64,000 nt of DNA from JBOFBH01 sp051657715 (GCA_051657715.1 JBOFLF010000044.1:1-64000); one strand, 5' to 3'. Counted from the stretch's first letter, positions 36,401-43,200 are shown. Numbers and translations are program-made. The notes: generated from the letters alone by a model not told the origin.

Positions 36401-39400
36401 GGCCGCTCGCTCCGGGGGCGAGCGTGGACTGCGCCGCGTCGGGTCCGTGGACGGTCACCCAGCAGGACGTGAACAGCGGCCAGCACACCAACCGAGCCAC
36501 CGCCACCGGTCGCGCCCCCGGTGGTGTCGAGGTCACCTCCGAGCCGGTGCTGGTCACCACCCCGGTGGACCGCCGCTCGACGATCTCGATGACCAAGGAC
36601 GGGTCGCTGAACGACCTGGACGGCAACGGCCCGGAGCTCGGCGACACCATCGACTACACCTTCGTGATCACCAACACCGGCACGGTCCAGCTGAGCAACC
36701 TGGAGGCGGTCGATGACCCGCTGGTCGGCGCGGTGACCTGCGGGTCGTACGGCACCTATCTCGACCCGGGCGAGTCGTTCACCTGCACCGCGGACGCGCC
36801 CTACACCATCACCCAGGCGGACGTGGACGTCGCCGAGGTACGCAACACCGCGGTCGGCCGGATCGACGACTCCTGGGTCGACCAGCTCGTGTACTCCGAG
36901 CCCGCCACCGACGTCCAGCCGGTGGACCAGACCCCCGGGTTGGCCCTCACCAAGTCGGCGGCGGTCACCGACGTGAACGGCAACGGGGCGACCGACCTCG
37001 GCGACCGGATCGCCTGGTCCTTCCTGGTCCGCAACACCGGCACCATCACCGTGAACGGGGTGAACGTCGCCGACCCGAGCGCCGGTGCGGTCGCGTGCCC
37101 CGTCACGACCCTGAGCCCGGGAGCGCAGACGGCCTGCACCGCAACGCTTCCGTACACCGTCACCCAGGCCGACGTGGACGCCGGCGTGGTGGCCAACACC
37201 GCCATCGCCAGCGCTCTCGAGGGTGGTGGGCTGACCTCCGACCCCGCCACCACCAACACCCCCGTGGCACAGGCCGGTGACATCGTGATCGCCAAGTCCG
37301 GTGTGCTGAGCGACCTGGACGGCAACGGGCCGGAGATCGGCGACCGGGTCGCGTACTCGTTCGTGGTGACCAACACCGGGACGGTCACCCTCACGAACGT
37401 CACCGTGACCGACCCGAAGGTGGGCGCGGTCAACTGCCCACAGACCACCGTGGCACCCGGGGCGTCGATGACGTGCACCGCGGGCGCCTCTTACGTCGTC
37501 ACCCAGGCAGACGTCGACGCCGGAGGGGTGACCAACACCGCCGAGGCAAACGGGACGCGGCCGGACGGCGCCCAGGTCACCGCTACGGGAAGCAACACGG
37601 TCCTGGTGGACGGGACCCTCAGCATCACCCCGGTCAAGAGCGCCACCGTGATCGACGTGGACGGCGACGGCCGGACCGGAGTCGGCGACCAGATCCGGTG
37701 GCGGGTGCGGGTCGTCAACACCGGGACGACCACCGCGACCATGCTCTCGGTGACTGACCCGTTGGCCGGTCCGATCAGCTGCCCGGTCACCACCCTCCTG
37801 CCGGGTGCGCAGACCACCTGCACCGCGGACACCCCGTACGTCATCACCCAGGCGGACGTGGACGCCGGGGTGGTGGCCAACACCGCGACCGCTGGCGCCA
37901 ACCGGGGCGAGAGCGACGAGCGACTCGAGGTCGAGGCTTCTGCTGACGTCCCGACGGACCAGGACCGGGACCTGTTCCTGACCAAGACCGCGTCCGTGGC
38001 GGACGTGGACGGGGACGGCACCACCAACCTCGGCGACGTCATCAGCTACTCGTTCGAGGTGACCAACACCGGGACGGTCACGGTCGCCGACGTCGCGGTG
38101 GACGACCCGGTGCTCGGTGCGGTGACCTGCCCGGTCACCACGGTGGCGCCCGCAGCGTCGATCAGCTGCACGGCGGACAGCACCCACGCGATCACCCAGG
38201 ACGACGTCGATGCCGGGTCTTTCGTCAACAGCGCCAGGGCGCGCGGTCTCGATCCGGGCGGTGCCGACGTCCTGTCCAACGTCGCCTCGGTCGGCACCGT
38301 CGTCGACGGGCGGTCCTCGCTGTCCCTGGTGAAATCGGCCGCGCTGACCAACACCAACCCGCTGCCGGCGGCGGACGTCGGCGACACCATCACCTGGTCG
38401 TTCGAGGTGACCAACACCGGCACCACGACGCTGAGCGACATCGCCGTGCAGGACCCCCGGGCCGGCTCGGTCACCTGCCCGGCCGACGACCTCGGACCGG
38501 GACAGACCACCACCTGCACCGCCGCGCCGTACACCGTCACCCAGGACGACGTCGATGCCGGCGCGGTCAGCAACACCGCCCTCGCCACCGCCCGCACCCC
38601 GATCGGGGAGCAGGCCGTCTCCGGCCCGTCCTCCACCGACACCCCCACCACCGACCTCGCCGGGCTCGAGATGACGAAGACGGCGTCGGTGACCGACCTG
38701 GACGGCAACGGGCCGGAGATCGGCGACCAGGTCGCGTACGCGTTCGTGGTCACCAACACCGGGACGGTCACCCTCACGAGCATCGCCGTGACCGACCCCA
38801 AGGTGGGCGCGGTCAGCTGCCCGCGGACCACCCTGGCGCCCGGCGCTTCCATGACCTGCACCGCGGACGCGCCGTACACCGTCACCCTGGACGACGTCGA
38901 CCTCGGCTACGTGTCCAACAGTGCCCGGGTGGACGGCACCCGACCGGACGACGCCGTGGTCTCCGCCGACGGGGACAGCTTGATCTCGGTGGACGGCACC
39001 CTGGGCATCACCCCGGTCAAGACCGCCACGGTCGTGGACGTGGACGGGGACGGCCGGACCGGGCTGGGGGACCAGATCCGGTGGAGCGTGCGGATCACCA
39101 ACACCGGGACCACGTCCGCGACCGCGCTCGACGTCACCGACCCGTTGGCCGGCCCGATCAGCTGCCCGCCAGGCCCGGCCACCACCCGGCTGCTGCCCGG
39201 CCAGTCGATCACCTGCACCGCGGACGACCCGTACCTGATCACCCAGGTGGACGTGGACGCCGGCGTGGTCGCCAACACCGCGACGGCCGGCGCGACCCGG
39301 GGGAGCAGCGACGAGCGGCTCGAGGTCGAGGCGTCCGCGGACGTCCCGGTCACCCAGACCCCCGGCCTGCGGGTGGTCAAGTCGGCGTCCGTCACCGACG

Positions 39401-41298
39401 TGGACGGCGACGGCACCACCAACCTCGGCGACACCGTCGACTACGCCTTCGAGGTCGCCAACACCGGGACGGTCACGCTCACCGCGATCGCCGTGCGGGA
39501 CCCGTCGGTCGGTGCGGTCACCTGCCCCGCCACGACCCTCGCGCCCGGCGCCTCGGTCACCTGCACCGCCGCCACCCCGCACACCATCACCCAGGCCGAC
39601 GTGGACGCCGGGGTGGTTGCCAACACCGCGACCGCGCAAGGGCTCGGCCCCGCCGGGACCGCTGTGGAGTCCGACCCGTCGACGGCTGAGACGCCGGTGG
39701 ACCAGCGGGCCGGGATCACGCTGGCCAAGTCGGCGGCGGTGGCCGACGTGGACGGCGACGGCCAGGTCGGCCTGGGTGACGAGATCACCTGGACGTTCGA
39801 GGTCGCCAACATCGGCACCGTCACGTTCACCCGCTACGACGTCGACGACCCGACACTGGTCGGCGGCACCGGCTGCCCCCGGCGGACGCTGCCACCGGGG
39901 GTTACCTACACCTGCACCGCGCTAGAGCCGTACGTGATCACCCAGGTGGACGTCGACCGCGGCAGGGTGGACAACACCGCCACGGTCACCGGCCGCGCGC
40001 CGGACGGAACGAACGTCACCTCCGACCCGGCGTCCACCAGCACCGAGATCGGCAGCACCCCGGCCCTCGACCTGGTCAAGGACGCGGCCGTGCTGGACGA
40101 CGGCGACGGCCTCACCGGTCTCGGCGACCAGATCCGCTGGACCTTCGAGGTGACCAACACCGGGACCAGCACGGTCACCGCCGTGGCTGTGCGGGATCCC
40201 CTGGCCGGCCCGGTCAGCTGCGCCGCCACCGTCCTGGCCCCAGGAGACTCGACCACCTGCACCGCGGGCAACCTGTACGCCATCACCCAGGCCGACGTCG
40301 ACGCGGGGGAGGTCGCCAACACCGCGGTCGCCGACGGTCTCGACCCGACAGGCGACCCGGTGGTCTCCTTCCAGGCCAGCCGCACGGTGCCGGTGACCCA
40401 GCGGTCCGGGCTCGCGCTGACCAAAACCGCGCGGGTGGACGATGTGGACGGCGACGCTCGTACGAGCGTGGGCGACCTCATCCGCTACGAGTTCGTGGTG
40501 CGCAACACCGGCACGGTGACCGTCGGCGACGTCGTGGTGGACGACCCGCGCGTGGGTGGCGTGGACTGCCCGACGGCGGCCTTGGCGCCGGGCGCGGCAA
40601 CGACCTGCGCGGCACGCGACCCGTACCGCGTCACCCAGACGGACGTGGACGCCGGCTTGGTGTCCAACACCGCGGGCGCGGGTGGCCGGACTCCCGGTGG
40701 CGACCCGCTGACCAGTGCGCCTTCGACGGCCGAGGTCGCCGTCGACCAGTCCCGTCAGCTCACCCTGGTCAAGCGCTCCGAGCCGCAGGACCGCAACGGG
40801 GACGACCGGATCACCGCCGGGGATGCGGTGGCGTGGACGTTCACCGTGACCAACGCCGGCACCGTGACCGTGCGGGGCCTGCGGATCGATGATCCGACCG
40901 CCGGCCCGGTGACCTGCCTCACCACCACTCTGGCGCCAGGTGAGCGCACCACCTGCCGCACCGACCGGGTCCACATCATCACCGCAGCGGAGGCCGAGGC
41001 CGGTGAGATCCGCAACACCGCCACCGCTGTCGCCCGTGACCAGCAGGCCACCCAGGTGCTCTCCTCACGGGCGCGGGCCACCGTCGAGGTGCTGGGTCAA
41101 GCCGTCGCCGGCCCAGGGCCGAGCGGCGGCCCGACCGCGGGTGCTGGGGATCCGCGGGGTCCGCTGCAGATCGCGTTCACCGGCCCGCCGGCGCTCGGTC
41201 TGCTGCTCGGTGCTGGCACCGCGGCGCTGCTGCTGGGTGGTTGGCTGATCATCGCCACCCGACGGCGAGGAGACCAGGAGCATGCTCACGACGGCTGA
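24472..41298 (+). CDS. giant wall-anchored DUF11/DUF7507-repeat surface protein
   Basis: A single 5608-residue frame of 16.8 kb. Order: signal peptide (1-34, Arg-rich start, cleavage near AFG-Y); a choice-of-anchor-like domain (about 35-257); a GEVED/CshA-type domain (about 258-430, with FGDAPASY at 261, WIDFDRNG at 360 and GEIEDH at 424); a prealbumin-like linker domain ending ITCTFTNTP (about 435-558); then 43 tandem domains of about 116 residues (559-5542). The C-terminus is a Gly/Pro linker, IAFTG at 5567-5571, a hydrophobic helix and TRRRRG, i.e. a sortase-type anchor in which Ile replaces the Leu of LAxTG. Each repeat reads LxLTKSA.V.DVDGNG...GD..WSF.V.NTGTVT, DPLAG.VTC....LAPG...TCTA, ITQADVDAGVV.NTA. 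Expected role: long adhesive or structural stalk. It probably forms no operon with its right-hand neighbour (85-bp gap). Confidence 0.95.
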   Translation: MRVRGRRRAFRRVAAAVAALSIGAIGGLISPAFGYQINTTNNTGATGTNGNALITFPGGTTATVAVSGLTTVSNLNSNFTSRGATAGMFNPSVSTSTPMPALLTSANGCAASGLCSNRGTVTITFSRPVRNPTLHIGGLGGSIGAVPNNSILHALGTITGSSPAGATFGSPAGGAVNMAVTNGGLTFDTADPRPSTNCGANTVAGQTSLSGCGTIPVNGLITSLTMRMDILMAPNTAGTGTAGSTGSGDEFVLGVTVPEDFGDAPASYDSGTAASHVLSDLQLGTTSTAMTGDNPGVANAATSPYSVATGANANGLNGDGGDENGWPGTAPQLTTQLSGSTYTATVPISGASAAGQVCGWIDFDRNGTYDTADRACGAFAAGATSVPLTWSVPLTLKAGVSYVRLRASYNTTQVQSPTGRADSGEIEDHTVAIMPTVRVNKTVTNGSTRTFNLQVNGTTVAAAVGNGGTSGIRTVFHTSAYGAPDITVGQDVGSAVVPLAITEAATSGTAPYTSSYSCINGTGAAVAFGSGTSISTAIPTTGTAQNQNITCTFTNTPQPQLSVTKSIASVTDTDGDGRRSAGDIVSYQFAVTNTSDITVTSLGITDPAATGLSCPTTTLAPGASTTCAGTHTLTQPEVNAGTFTNTATATGSSVTGAVTSPPSSATVTLPVSGGLGLIKNEPVFTDANGSGVTDAGDRVDWSFRVTNDSNVTLTSVAVSDPLVGAVTCPTTTLAPGQSTICTALPYTITQPQGDSGVLTNTADATAQTPGGATLTSPTRSTSTPLVRQPALSLSKSASVTDVNANGRTDLGDRITWTFQVRNTGNVTITSVAVTDPAAGPVTCSPTSLAPGATATCAASTPYTITQADVDAGEVANTATSSGLSSTGATVTSAPASSSVAVQQTSTLSLTKSASVTDVNGNGVTDLGDRIAWSFLLRNTGNTTLDTLSVTDPRAGAVTCPVSTLAPGAQTTCTATTPYVVTQPDVDAGLVSNSATARAQQVTNDAPVTSNTSTTDTPVTQVNGLALVKTGTVTDLDGNGTDVGDPVNYSFQVTNSGTVTISTLTITDPRVGAVSCPTTTLTPGAQTTCTGTSTITQADVDAGVVNNSARARGRNPGGVVVNSNLATNSVPVPQTASLDVTKTSDVNDTDGNGTDRGDTVEWTFTVRNTGTVTLTTIAVNDPLAGAVTCAVTTLAPGASTSCTSDGTYAITQADVDAGQVVNTATASGRSPSGATTTSPSASSTTPVPQATQLSLTKSAATTDVNGSGDTDRNDLITWTFLVRNAGTVTVAGLAISDPLAGTVFCPVATLPPGAQTTCTATPYTVTQADVEAAVVSNTAVANGTRPGGGTVTSNTSQTDTPVTQDPRLVLTKDPAVDDVDGNGTDLGDRITWTFAVRNAGTVTLTALAVNDPLAGAVSCVVTTLAPGESTTCTTTTPYLITQADVDAGQVVNSATVSGRGPAGGLITSSPPTTSTTPVPRSPGLELDKSASVTDVDGDGSTNLGDTIAWSFQLTNTGNVTVGTLAVADPLAGPVTCPVGSLAPGQSTTCTANTPHAITQADVDAGRVRNTATASGRGAGGGSVTSLPDFTTTPVQQLPGLRLTKTATVTDVDSDNITGLGDRIGWSFEVANTGTVTLDTVQVTDPLAGSVTCPVTTLPPGQRTTCTANTSYVITQTDVDAGVVTNSATAGAQDPQGGPVGTDQSTTDTPIAQAPALTLVKEVSGLADLDGNGIEAGDRIDYRFTVTNTGSVTLTSPSVEDPLTGPATACPGPLAPGVSSTCAASYTITQDDVDAGLVANVAVGVAQDPAGGRVVSIRSSTETPLDQTALMALTKSVAAIGDTDGDGRYEVGETITWSFEVANTGTVTLIAPTVNDPKAGAVTCPPGPLVPGDSITCTASAYPITQADVDQGVIANSAVAAATAGGTGAVVVSNTSTTETPTNVPADIDLDKQGTVNDLDGDGEVGVGDTITYTFVVTNPGDRTIRDFSVIDPLISGVSCPTRTLAPGQSTTCTADPRVITQADVDSGQVPNLASAVINDPTDGATSSDEVTLTIAPRPVLSLTKSATVDDADGDGATDLGDRIAWSFLVANTGNVSLDTVQIGDPLAGPVSCPVTTLPPGQTTTCTADAPYVITQADVDAGVVSNTAVASADTPQGADVQSGPSSTTTPVGQQPELSIVKTDAVRDVDGDGSTNAGDEIDYTFEVTNSGNVTMDQVRVLESLGAVTVVCPRSVLAPSESMTCTADPYVIQGYDVEAAQVENTATAAGRTPFNTQVNSQPSTVITPVDQVLGLELTKSATVEDVNGNGVTDLGDRIQWDFEVTNTGTASGLPVEVVDPLAGSVTCQIDPEVGLGPGQTRPCSADQLYTITQDDVDAGVVPNVAVANATTFQGRPFSSGPALAEVPVAQAPVLEMVKSATVDDLDGNGTDLGDRIQWGFLITNTGTVTLTGVTVDDPLAGAATCDTTTLAPTGQASCLADALYTITQADVDDGVVSNTATGTGLDPGGAEVRSDESTTNTPVVQAARLSLTKSAVLDDLDGNGPDLADEIAWSFEVRNTGTVSLVDPAVDDPRAGTVSCAPGTLAPGATTTCTLTAPYVITQVDVDAGVVSNTAVASAQWLNNDAIITSDPSTTDTPIGQRSELGLTKSAVLDDLDGNGADVGDRIRWSFLATNTGTTTLTGLVVDDPLAGPITCTDTTLAPGQSRTCVDPAPYYTVTQADVDLGVVANTAIASATAPGGDQAGSGPASTSTPLVQTAALSLAKTAAVTDVNGNGVTDLGDRIAWSFEVANTGTLTASTLSVADPTAGAVTCPVATLAPGATTTCTADAPYAVTQADVDAGVVANSAVANARRPDGTPFASPPSTTNTPVEQVSALSLTKSATAVDVNTDGLINATDRIAWSFLVRNTGTTTITSLTVADPRAGTVTCPVTNLAPGAQTTCTAAPYAITAVDVETGSVTNTATATGSGPGGATVTSPPSSTTTPVDQGPAMTLTKSAVVTDVNGNGVTDLGDRIAYSFQVRNVGNVSLNTLTINDPRAGAVICAATNLAVGAQTTCTATNPYTITQANVDAGQVQNTAQARARSPLNVVVISTNARVTTPVAQNPELALVKSASVTDLDGNGTDLGDTVDYTFEVTNTGTVTLDDVGIEDSRAPVVTATCPRTRLAPGESMTCTADVPYVITQADVEAAQVQNTATASGSNPVVGDVQSAPSTATTPVVQLPQIELEKFVTVYDLSGDGIRPNLGDIIVWNFQVTNTGTVAARTVAVVDPVAGPVTCTLPPSGLEPGRFVLCTSNAPYPVTQVDVDNGVVSNTAVANATTALGQPFNSGTASTDTPIAQTDGLTVVKAASVTDVDGNGTDLGDQIAWSFVVRNTGTVTISSIAVADPLAGAVVCPVTTLSPGAQTACAATAPYTITQVDVDAGGVSNTATADGTAPGGATVTAPPSTANVEIDRVPVLSLVKSASPIADANGSGRVDQGDTVAYSFEVTNTGNVTMRAVQVDDPLAGPVTCPVTTLAPGESTACTANAPYVLTQADVDAGVVSNTATAVGEDPSQVVVRSVPSSTDTPITRSAGLTVVKSATLNDLDGNGPELGDTIDYAFEVTNTGNVTLDAVQVDDFRLRPITVSCPVSTLAPGASTTCTSTQPYVVDAADVNRGVVQNSAQAAAEDPSGDEVRSGISEADVPIDQRPAISLTKSAAVTDANGNGVTDLGDTITWSFAVTNTGDVDLPGPPAVDDPLAGPVSCPGRGFVRGQVRSCTANTPYTITQADVDAGVVSNTATASTPDGRGGTVTSGPATSDTPVDQARELSLSKTGAVTDLDGNGTDLGDQIAWSFVVRNTGTVTVSSVGITDPVAGAVTCPTAALAPGAQTVCTADTPYVITQADVDAGVRSNTALAFGQESGGGLVSSNTSVSDTPIDQLRGLVLTKTGTPRDVDGDGEIHLGDEIDYAFQVTNTGTTTITDLAIDDPLLGLAVTCPAGPLAPGASVDCAASGPWTVTQQDVNSGQHTNRATATGRAPGGVEVTSEPVLVTTPVDRRSTISMTKDGSLNDLDGNGPELGDTIDYTFVITNTGTVQLSNLEAVDDPLVGAVTCGSYGTYLDPGESFTCTADAPYTITQADVDVAEVRNTAVGRIDDSWVDQLVYSEPATDVQPVDQTPGLALTKSAAVTDVNGNGATDLGDRIAWSFLVRNTGTITVNGVNVADPSAGAVACPVTTLSPGAQTACTATLPYTVTQADVDAGVVANTAIASALEGGGLTSDPATTNTPVAQAGDIVIAKSGVLSDLDGNGPEIGDRVAYSFVVTNTGTVTLTNVTVTDPKVGAVNCPQTTVAPGASMTCTAGASYVVTQADVDAGGVTNTAEANGTRPDGAQVTATGSNTVLVDGTLSITPVKSATVIDVDGDGRTGVGDQIRWRVRVVNTGTTTATMLSVTDPLAGPISCPVTTLLPGAQTTCTADTPYVITQADVDAGVVANTATAGANRGESDERLEVEASADVPTDQDRDLFLTKTASVADVDGDGTTNLGDVISYSFEVTNTGTVTVADVAVDDPVLGAVTCPVTTVAPAASISCTADSTHAITQDDVDAGSFVNSARARGLDPGGADVLSNVASVGTVVDGRSSLSLVKSAALTNTNPLPAADVGDTITWSFEVTNTGTTTLSDIAVQDPRAGSVTCPADDLGPGQTTTCTAAPYTVTQDDVDAGAVSNTALATARTPIGEQAVSGPSSTDTPTTDLAGLEMTKTASVTDLDGNGPEIGDQVAYAFVVTNTGTVTLTSIAVTDPKVGAVSCPRTTLAPGASMTCTADAPYTVTLDDVDLGYVSNSARVDGTRPDDAVVSADGDSLISVDGTLGITPVKTATVVDVDGDGRTGLGDQIRWSVRITNTGTTSATALDVTDPLAGPISCPPGPATTRLLPGQSITCTADDPYLITQVDVDAGVVANTATAGATRGSSDERLEVEASADVPVTQTPGLRVVKSASVTDVDGDGTTNLGDTVDYAFEVANTGTVTLTAIAVRDPSVGAVTCPATTLAPGASVTCTAATPHTITQADVDAGVVANTATAQGLGPAGTAVESDPSTAETPVDQRAGITLAKSAAVADVDGDGQVGLGDEITWTFEVANIGTVTFTRYDVDDPTLVGGTGCPRRTLPPGVTYTCTALEPYVITQVDVDRGRVDNTATVTGRAPDGTNVTSDPASTSTEIGSTPALDLVKDAAVLDDGDGLTGLGDQIRWTFEVTNTGTSTVTAVAVRDPLAGPVSCAATVLAPGDSTTCTAGNLYAITQADVDAGEVANTAVADGLDPTGDPVVSFQASRTVPVTQRSGLALTKTARVDDVDGDARTSVGDLIRYEFVVRNTGTVTVGDVVVDDPRVGGVDCPTAALAPGAATTCAARDPYRVTQTDVDAGLVSNTAGAGGRTPGGDPLTSAPSTAEVAVDQSRQLTLVKRSEPQDRNGDDRITAGDAVAWTFTVTNAGTVTVRGLRIDDPTAGPVTCLTTTLAPGERTTCRTDRVHIITAAEAEAGEIRNTATAVARDQQATQVLSSRARATVEVLGQAVAGPGPSGGPTAGAGDPRGPLQIAFTGPPALGLLLGAGTAALLLGGWLIIATRRRGDQEHAHDG
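26146..41097 (+). repeat. 43 tandem DUF11/DUF7507-like domain repeats
   Basis: Counting each LxLxKs...D.DG(D/N)G start gives 43 units with a mean period of about 348 bp. Units diverge at the DNA level, and no two are identical. Related units recur at a distance of four: 23/27/31 share a DT(I/V)DY.F segment, 25/29 share DQIAWSFVVRNTGTV, and 16/20/28/32 share DVNGNGVTDLGD or DANGNGVTDLGD or close variants. Units 33-35 and 37-39 are a duplicated block 1383 bp apart that includes the unusual ITPVK units 34 and 38. Almost every unit has two Cys about 12 residues apart and one DxDGDG-type loop. Confidence 0.95.
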
Positions 41299-41383
41299 CC
41301 GGCCGTGCCCGAGCGGCCCGCCCGCCGCGCACACCTGACTTCGATCCTGAATCCATGACCGACAGCACCACGAGGAGACACCC

Positions 41384-41839
41384 ATGAGGATCCGCAGCGC
41401 GCGCACTGTCCGCTCGTCCATCACCGTCCTGGCGGTCGCTGCCATGCCGTTGGCGCTGACCTCGTGCTCAGGTGACGGTGACGAGGCAGCCGGGAAGCCT
41501 TCACCCAGTCGGTCAGCGCCATCGCTGGTGACCCCGCTGGCGGAGAAGATCGTCAACGAACCCGGCGCCCGCAAGGACGTCACCGTCGTCGGGTGCGCCA
41601 AGCAGGACGGTGGTTGGGGTGCCAAGGGCCAGATCCGCAACACCGGCAAGGCGGACGCGTCCTACACCGTCGTGGTGAGCTTCACCAACGCCAAGTCCAC
41701 GGTGCTGGCCCGGGACACCACCAAGGTCGCGGTCGCCGCAGGGAAGACGAAGAACTGGTCCACGACGGCACGCTTCAAGGCGCCGAAGGAGGTCGTCTGC
41801 GTGCTGCGCGGCGTCGACAAGAACGCCCAAAAGAGCTGA
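41384..41839 (+). CDS. small lipoprotein, FxLYD-like domain
   Basis: This 151-residue protein starts at ATG 41384 with GAGGAG upstream. The lipobox is ALTSC with Cys28 as the lipidated residue. After a Ser/Pro linker, one compact beta-sandwich-like domain follows: VTVVGCAKQDGGWGAKGQIRN, YTVVVSFTNAKSTVLA, NWSTTARFKAP. This resembles the FxLYD-type domain that appears in many actinobacterial lipoproteins. Two Cys (about 70 and 143) could bond. It lies between the giant gene and a strong terminator, so it may be cotranscribed from an own promoter in the 85-bp gap or by read-through. Confidence 0.82.
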   Translation: MRIRSARTVRSSITVLAVAAMPLALTSCSGDGDEAAGKPSPSRSAPSLVTPLAEKIVNEPGARKDVTVVGCAKQDGGWGAKGQIRNTGKADASYTVVVSFTNAKSTVLARDTTKVAVAAGKTKNWSTTARFKAPKEVVCVLRGVDKNAQKS

Positions 41840-41841
41840 TG

Positions 41842-41897
41842 GGCCTCGCGCTGTGTGCCCAGAGTGTTTCTGGGCATACAGCGGTGTGGGCGAGGCC
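41842..41897 (+). terminator. compound hairpin terminator
   Basis: Nested inverted repeats: GGCCTCGC (41842-41849) with GCGAGGCC (41890-41897), GCTGT (41850-41854) with ACAGC (41878-41882), and TGCCCAG (41856-41862) with CTGGGCA (41870-41876) around a 7-base loop. It stands 3 bases after the lipoprotein stop and 59 bases before the end of the convergent permease gene. Confidence 0.85.
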
Positions 41898-41955
41898 ACA
41901 GGATGAACCCGGCGGTCGCCCGCGCTGGCTCGACCTGATCCACCGGGTGTTCCGC

Positions 41956-43200
41956 TCAGAGAGCGGCGAGCGCCTGGGTGGGGGAGATCCGGGCAGCACG
42001 AACGGCGGGATACAACCCGGCGATCGCGCCGACGAGGACGCTGGCCACGCTGGCCGCGATGAGTGCTGACACCGGGATCACGATCGTCCAGTCGTGCGAC
42101 CGCGCGTAGACCACGGTGACCGCGGCGCCGATCGCCACCCCGCTGACCCCACCGAGGACGGAGAGCGTGAGCGCCTCCAGGACGAACTGGGCCGCGACGT
42201 GCGGTCGTCTGGCCCCCAGCGCCCGGCGCAGACCGATCTCACCGCGCCGCTCCAGCACGTTGATCACCATCACGTTGGCCACCCCGACGCCGCCGACCAG
42301 CAGCGCCACCGCGCCCAGCCCGAGGAACAGGCCAGTGAAAGCGTTGCGGGTGATGGCCTTGGCGACCAGGGCGTCGGACGGTCGCGAGACCTGGACCTCC
42401 TGGGCCGCCTGAGGGTTGGCCGCGAACGGCAGCACGGTACCGAGCCGAGCGACCGCTTCGTCGGATGAGCGGACATATAGCGTTCCCGGGCTGCCGTCCC
42501 AGCCGAAGGATGCCCGGGCGGCCTCGCTGCCGACGAGAACCGAGGTGTCGAGGCCCGGTTCGAGGGCGCTCGGCGCAAGGATGCCGATCACCCGCACCTG
42601 TTGGCCGTTGATGGACAGGAGCTCACCGCCCGGGACGGAGATCCCGAGCCGCCCGGCAGCTTTGGCGCCCAGGACGGCGACCGGCAGCCGCGCCGTCGCC
42701 GCATCGAACCACCGTCCCCGGGTCAGCGACGTCGAGGTCGCCCGGAGCAGGTTGTCGCTGGATGCTCGCAGGGTGAGGCCCGCGGTGTCGCTCGGCGGGA
42801 TGAGCGTCGACCGGTACACGCTCGGCTTCAACGGCGCGGTCCACCCGACGTCCCGGACGCCGCTCACCCGTGAGAGGCTGCCCGCCGCGTGCTCCGGCAG
42901 GGCGCTGGGATCACCGGTGAGCGTCTGCCCGGCGCTGACCCGCAGCATGTCGGTGCCCAGCCTGTCGATCTCGCGCAACACCCCCGCGGAGCTCGAGGCG
43001 GACAGCCCCAGCACGCCGACGACCGCGGCGATCCCGAGGGCGATCCCGAGGGAGGACAGCGCGGCCCGCAGCGGCCGGCCCCGCAGCCCCAGAGTGCCGA
43101 GGACGAGCGCATCGCTGATGCGCAACTGGCTGCGCCCGGGTATCGCCTCTGGACTCCGGGGCTGATCGCCTGACGTCGTCAGCTCGGGTTGACTTGTCAT
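41956..43200 (-). CDS. MacB/FtsX-family ABC transporter permease
   Basis: The 414-residue protein has one N-terminal helix after LRGRPLRAALSSLGIALGIAAVVG, a large extracytoplasmic MacB periplasmic-core domain (about 80-280), and three C-terminal helices with GGVGVANVMVINVLERRGEIGLRRALGAR. This is the FtsX/MacB pattern of mechanotransmission transporters, which push lipoproteins, peptides or drugs outside the membrane rather than pumping across it. The ATG overlaps the ATPase stop (ATGA at 43197-43200). It is last of four genes. Confidence 0.93.
   Translation of the reverse strand: MTSQPELTTSGDQPRSPEAIPGRSQLRISDALVLGTLGLRGRPLRAALSSLGIALGIAAVVGVLGLSASSSAGVLREIDRLGTDMLRVSAGQTLTGDPSALPEHAAGSLSRVSGVRDVGWTAPLKPSVYRSTLIPPSDTAGLTLRASSDNLLRATSTSLTRGRWFDAATARLPVAVLGAKAAGRLGISVPGGELLSINGQQVRVIGILAPSALEPGLDTSVLVGSEAARASFGWDGSPGTLYVRSSDEAVARLGTVLPFAANPQAAQEVQVSRPSDALVAKAITRNAFTGLFLGLGAVALLVGGVGVANVMVINVLERRGEIGLRRALGARRPHVAAQFVLEALTLSVLGGVSGVAIGAAVTVVYARSHDWTIVIPVSALIAASVASVLVGAIAGLYPAVRAARISPTQALAAL

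Noticed and set aside
32662..39639. A 2325-codon minus-strand frame inside the giant gene
   Set aside because: It is the antisense shadow of the repeat array. Its translation is Gly/Arg/Val-rich with the repeat period and no domain, and the plus-strand frame is far better supported.
26146..41097. Periodic repeats seen as a possible CRISPR or satellite array
   Set aside because: The period is about 348 bp, units differ, and they form one translated frame, so this is a protein repeat.
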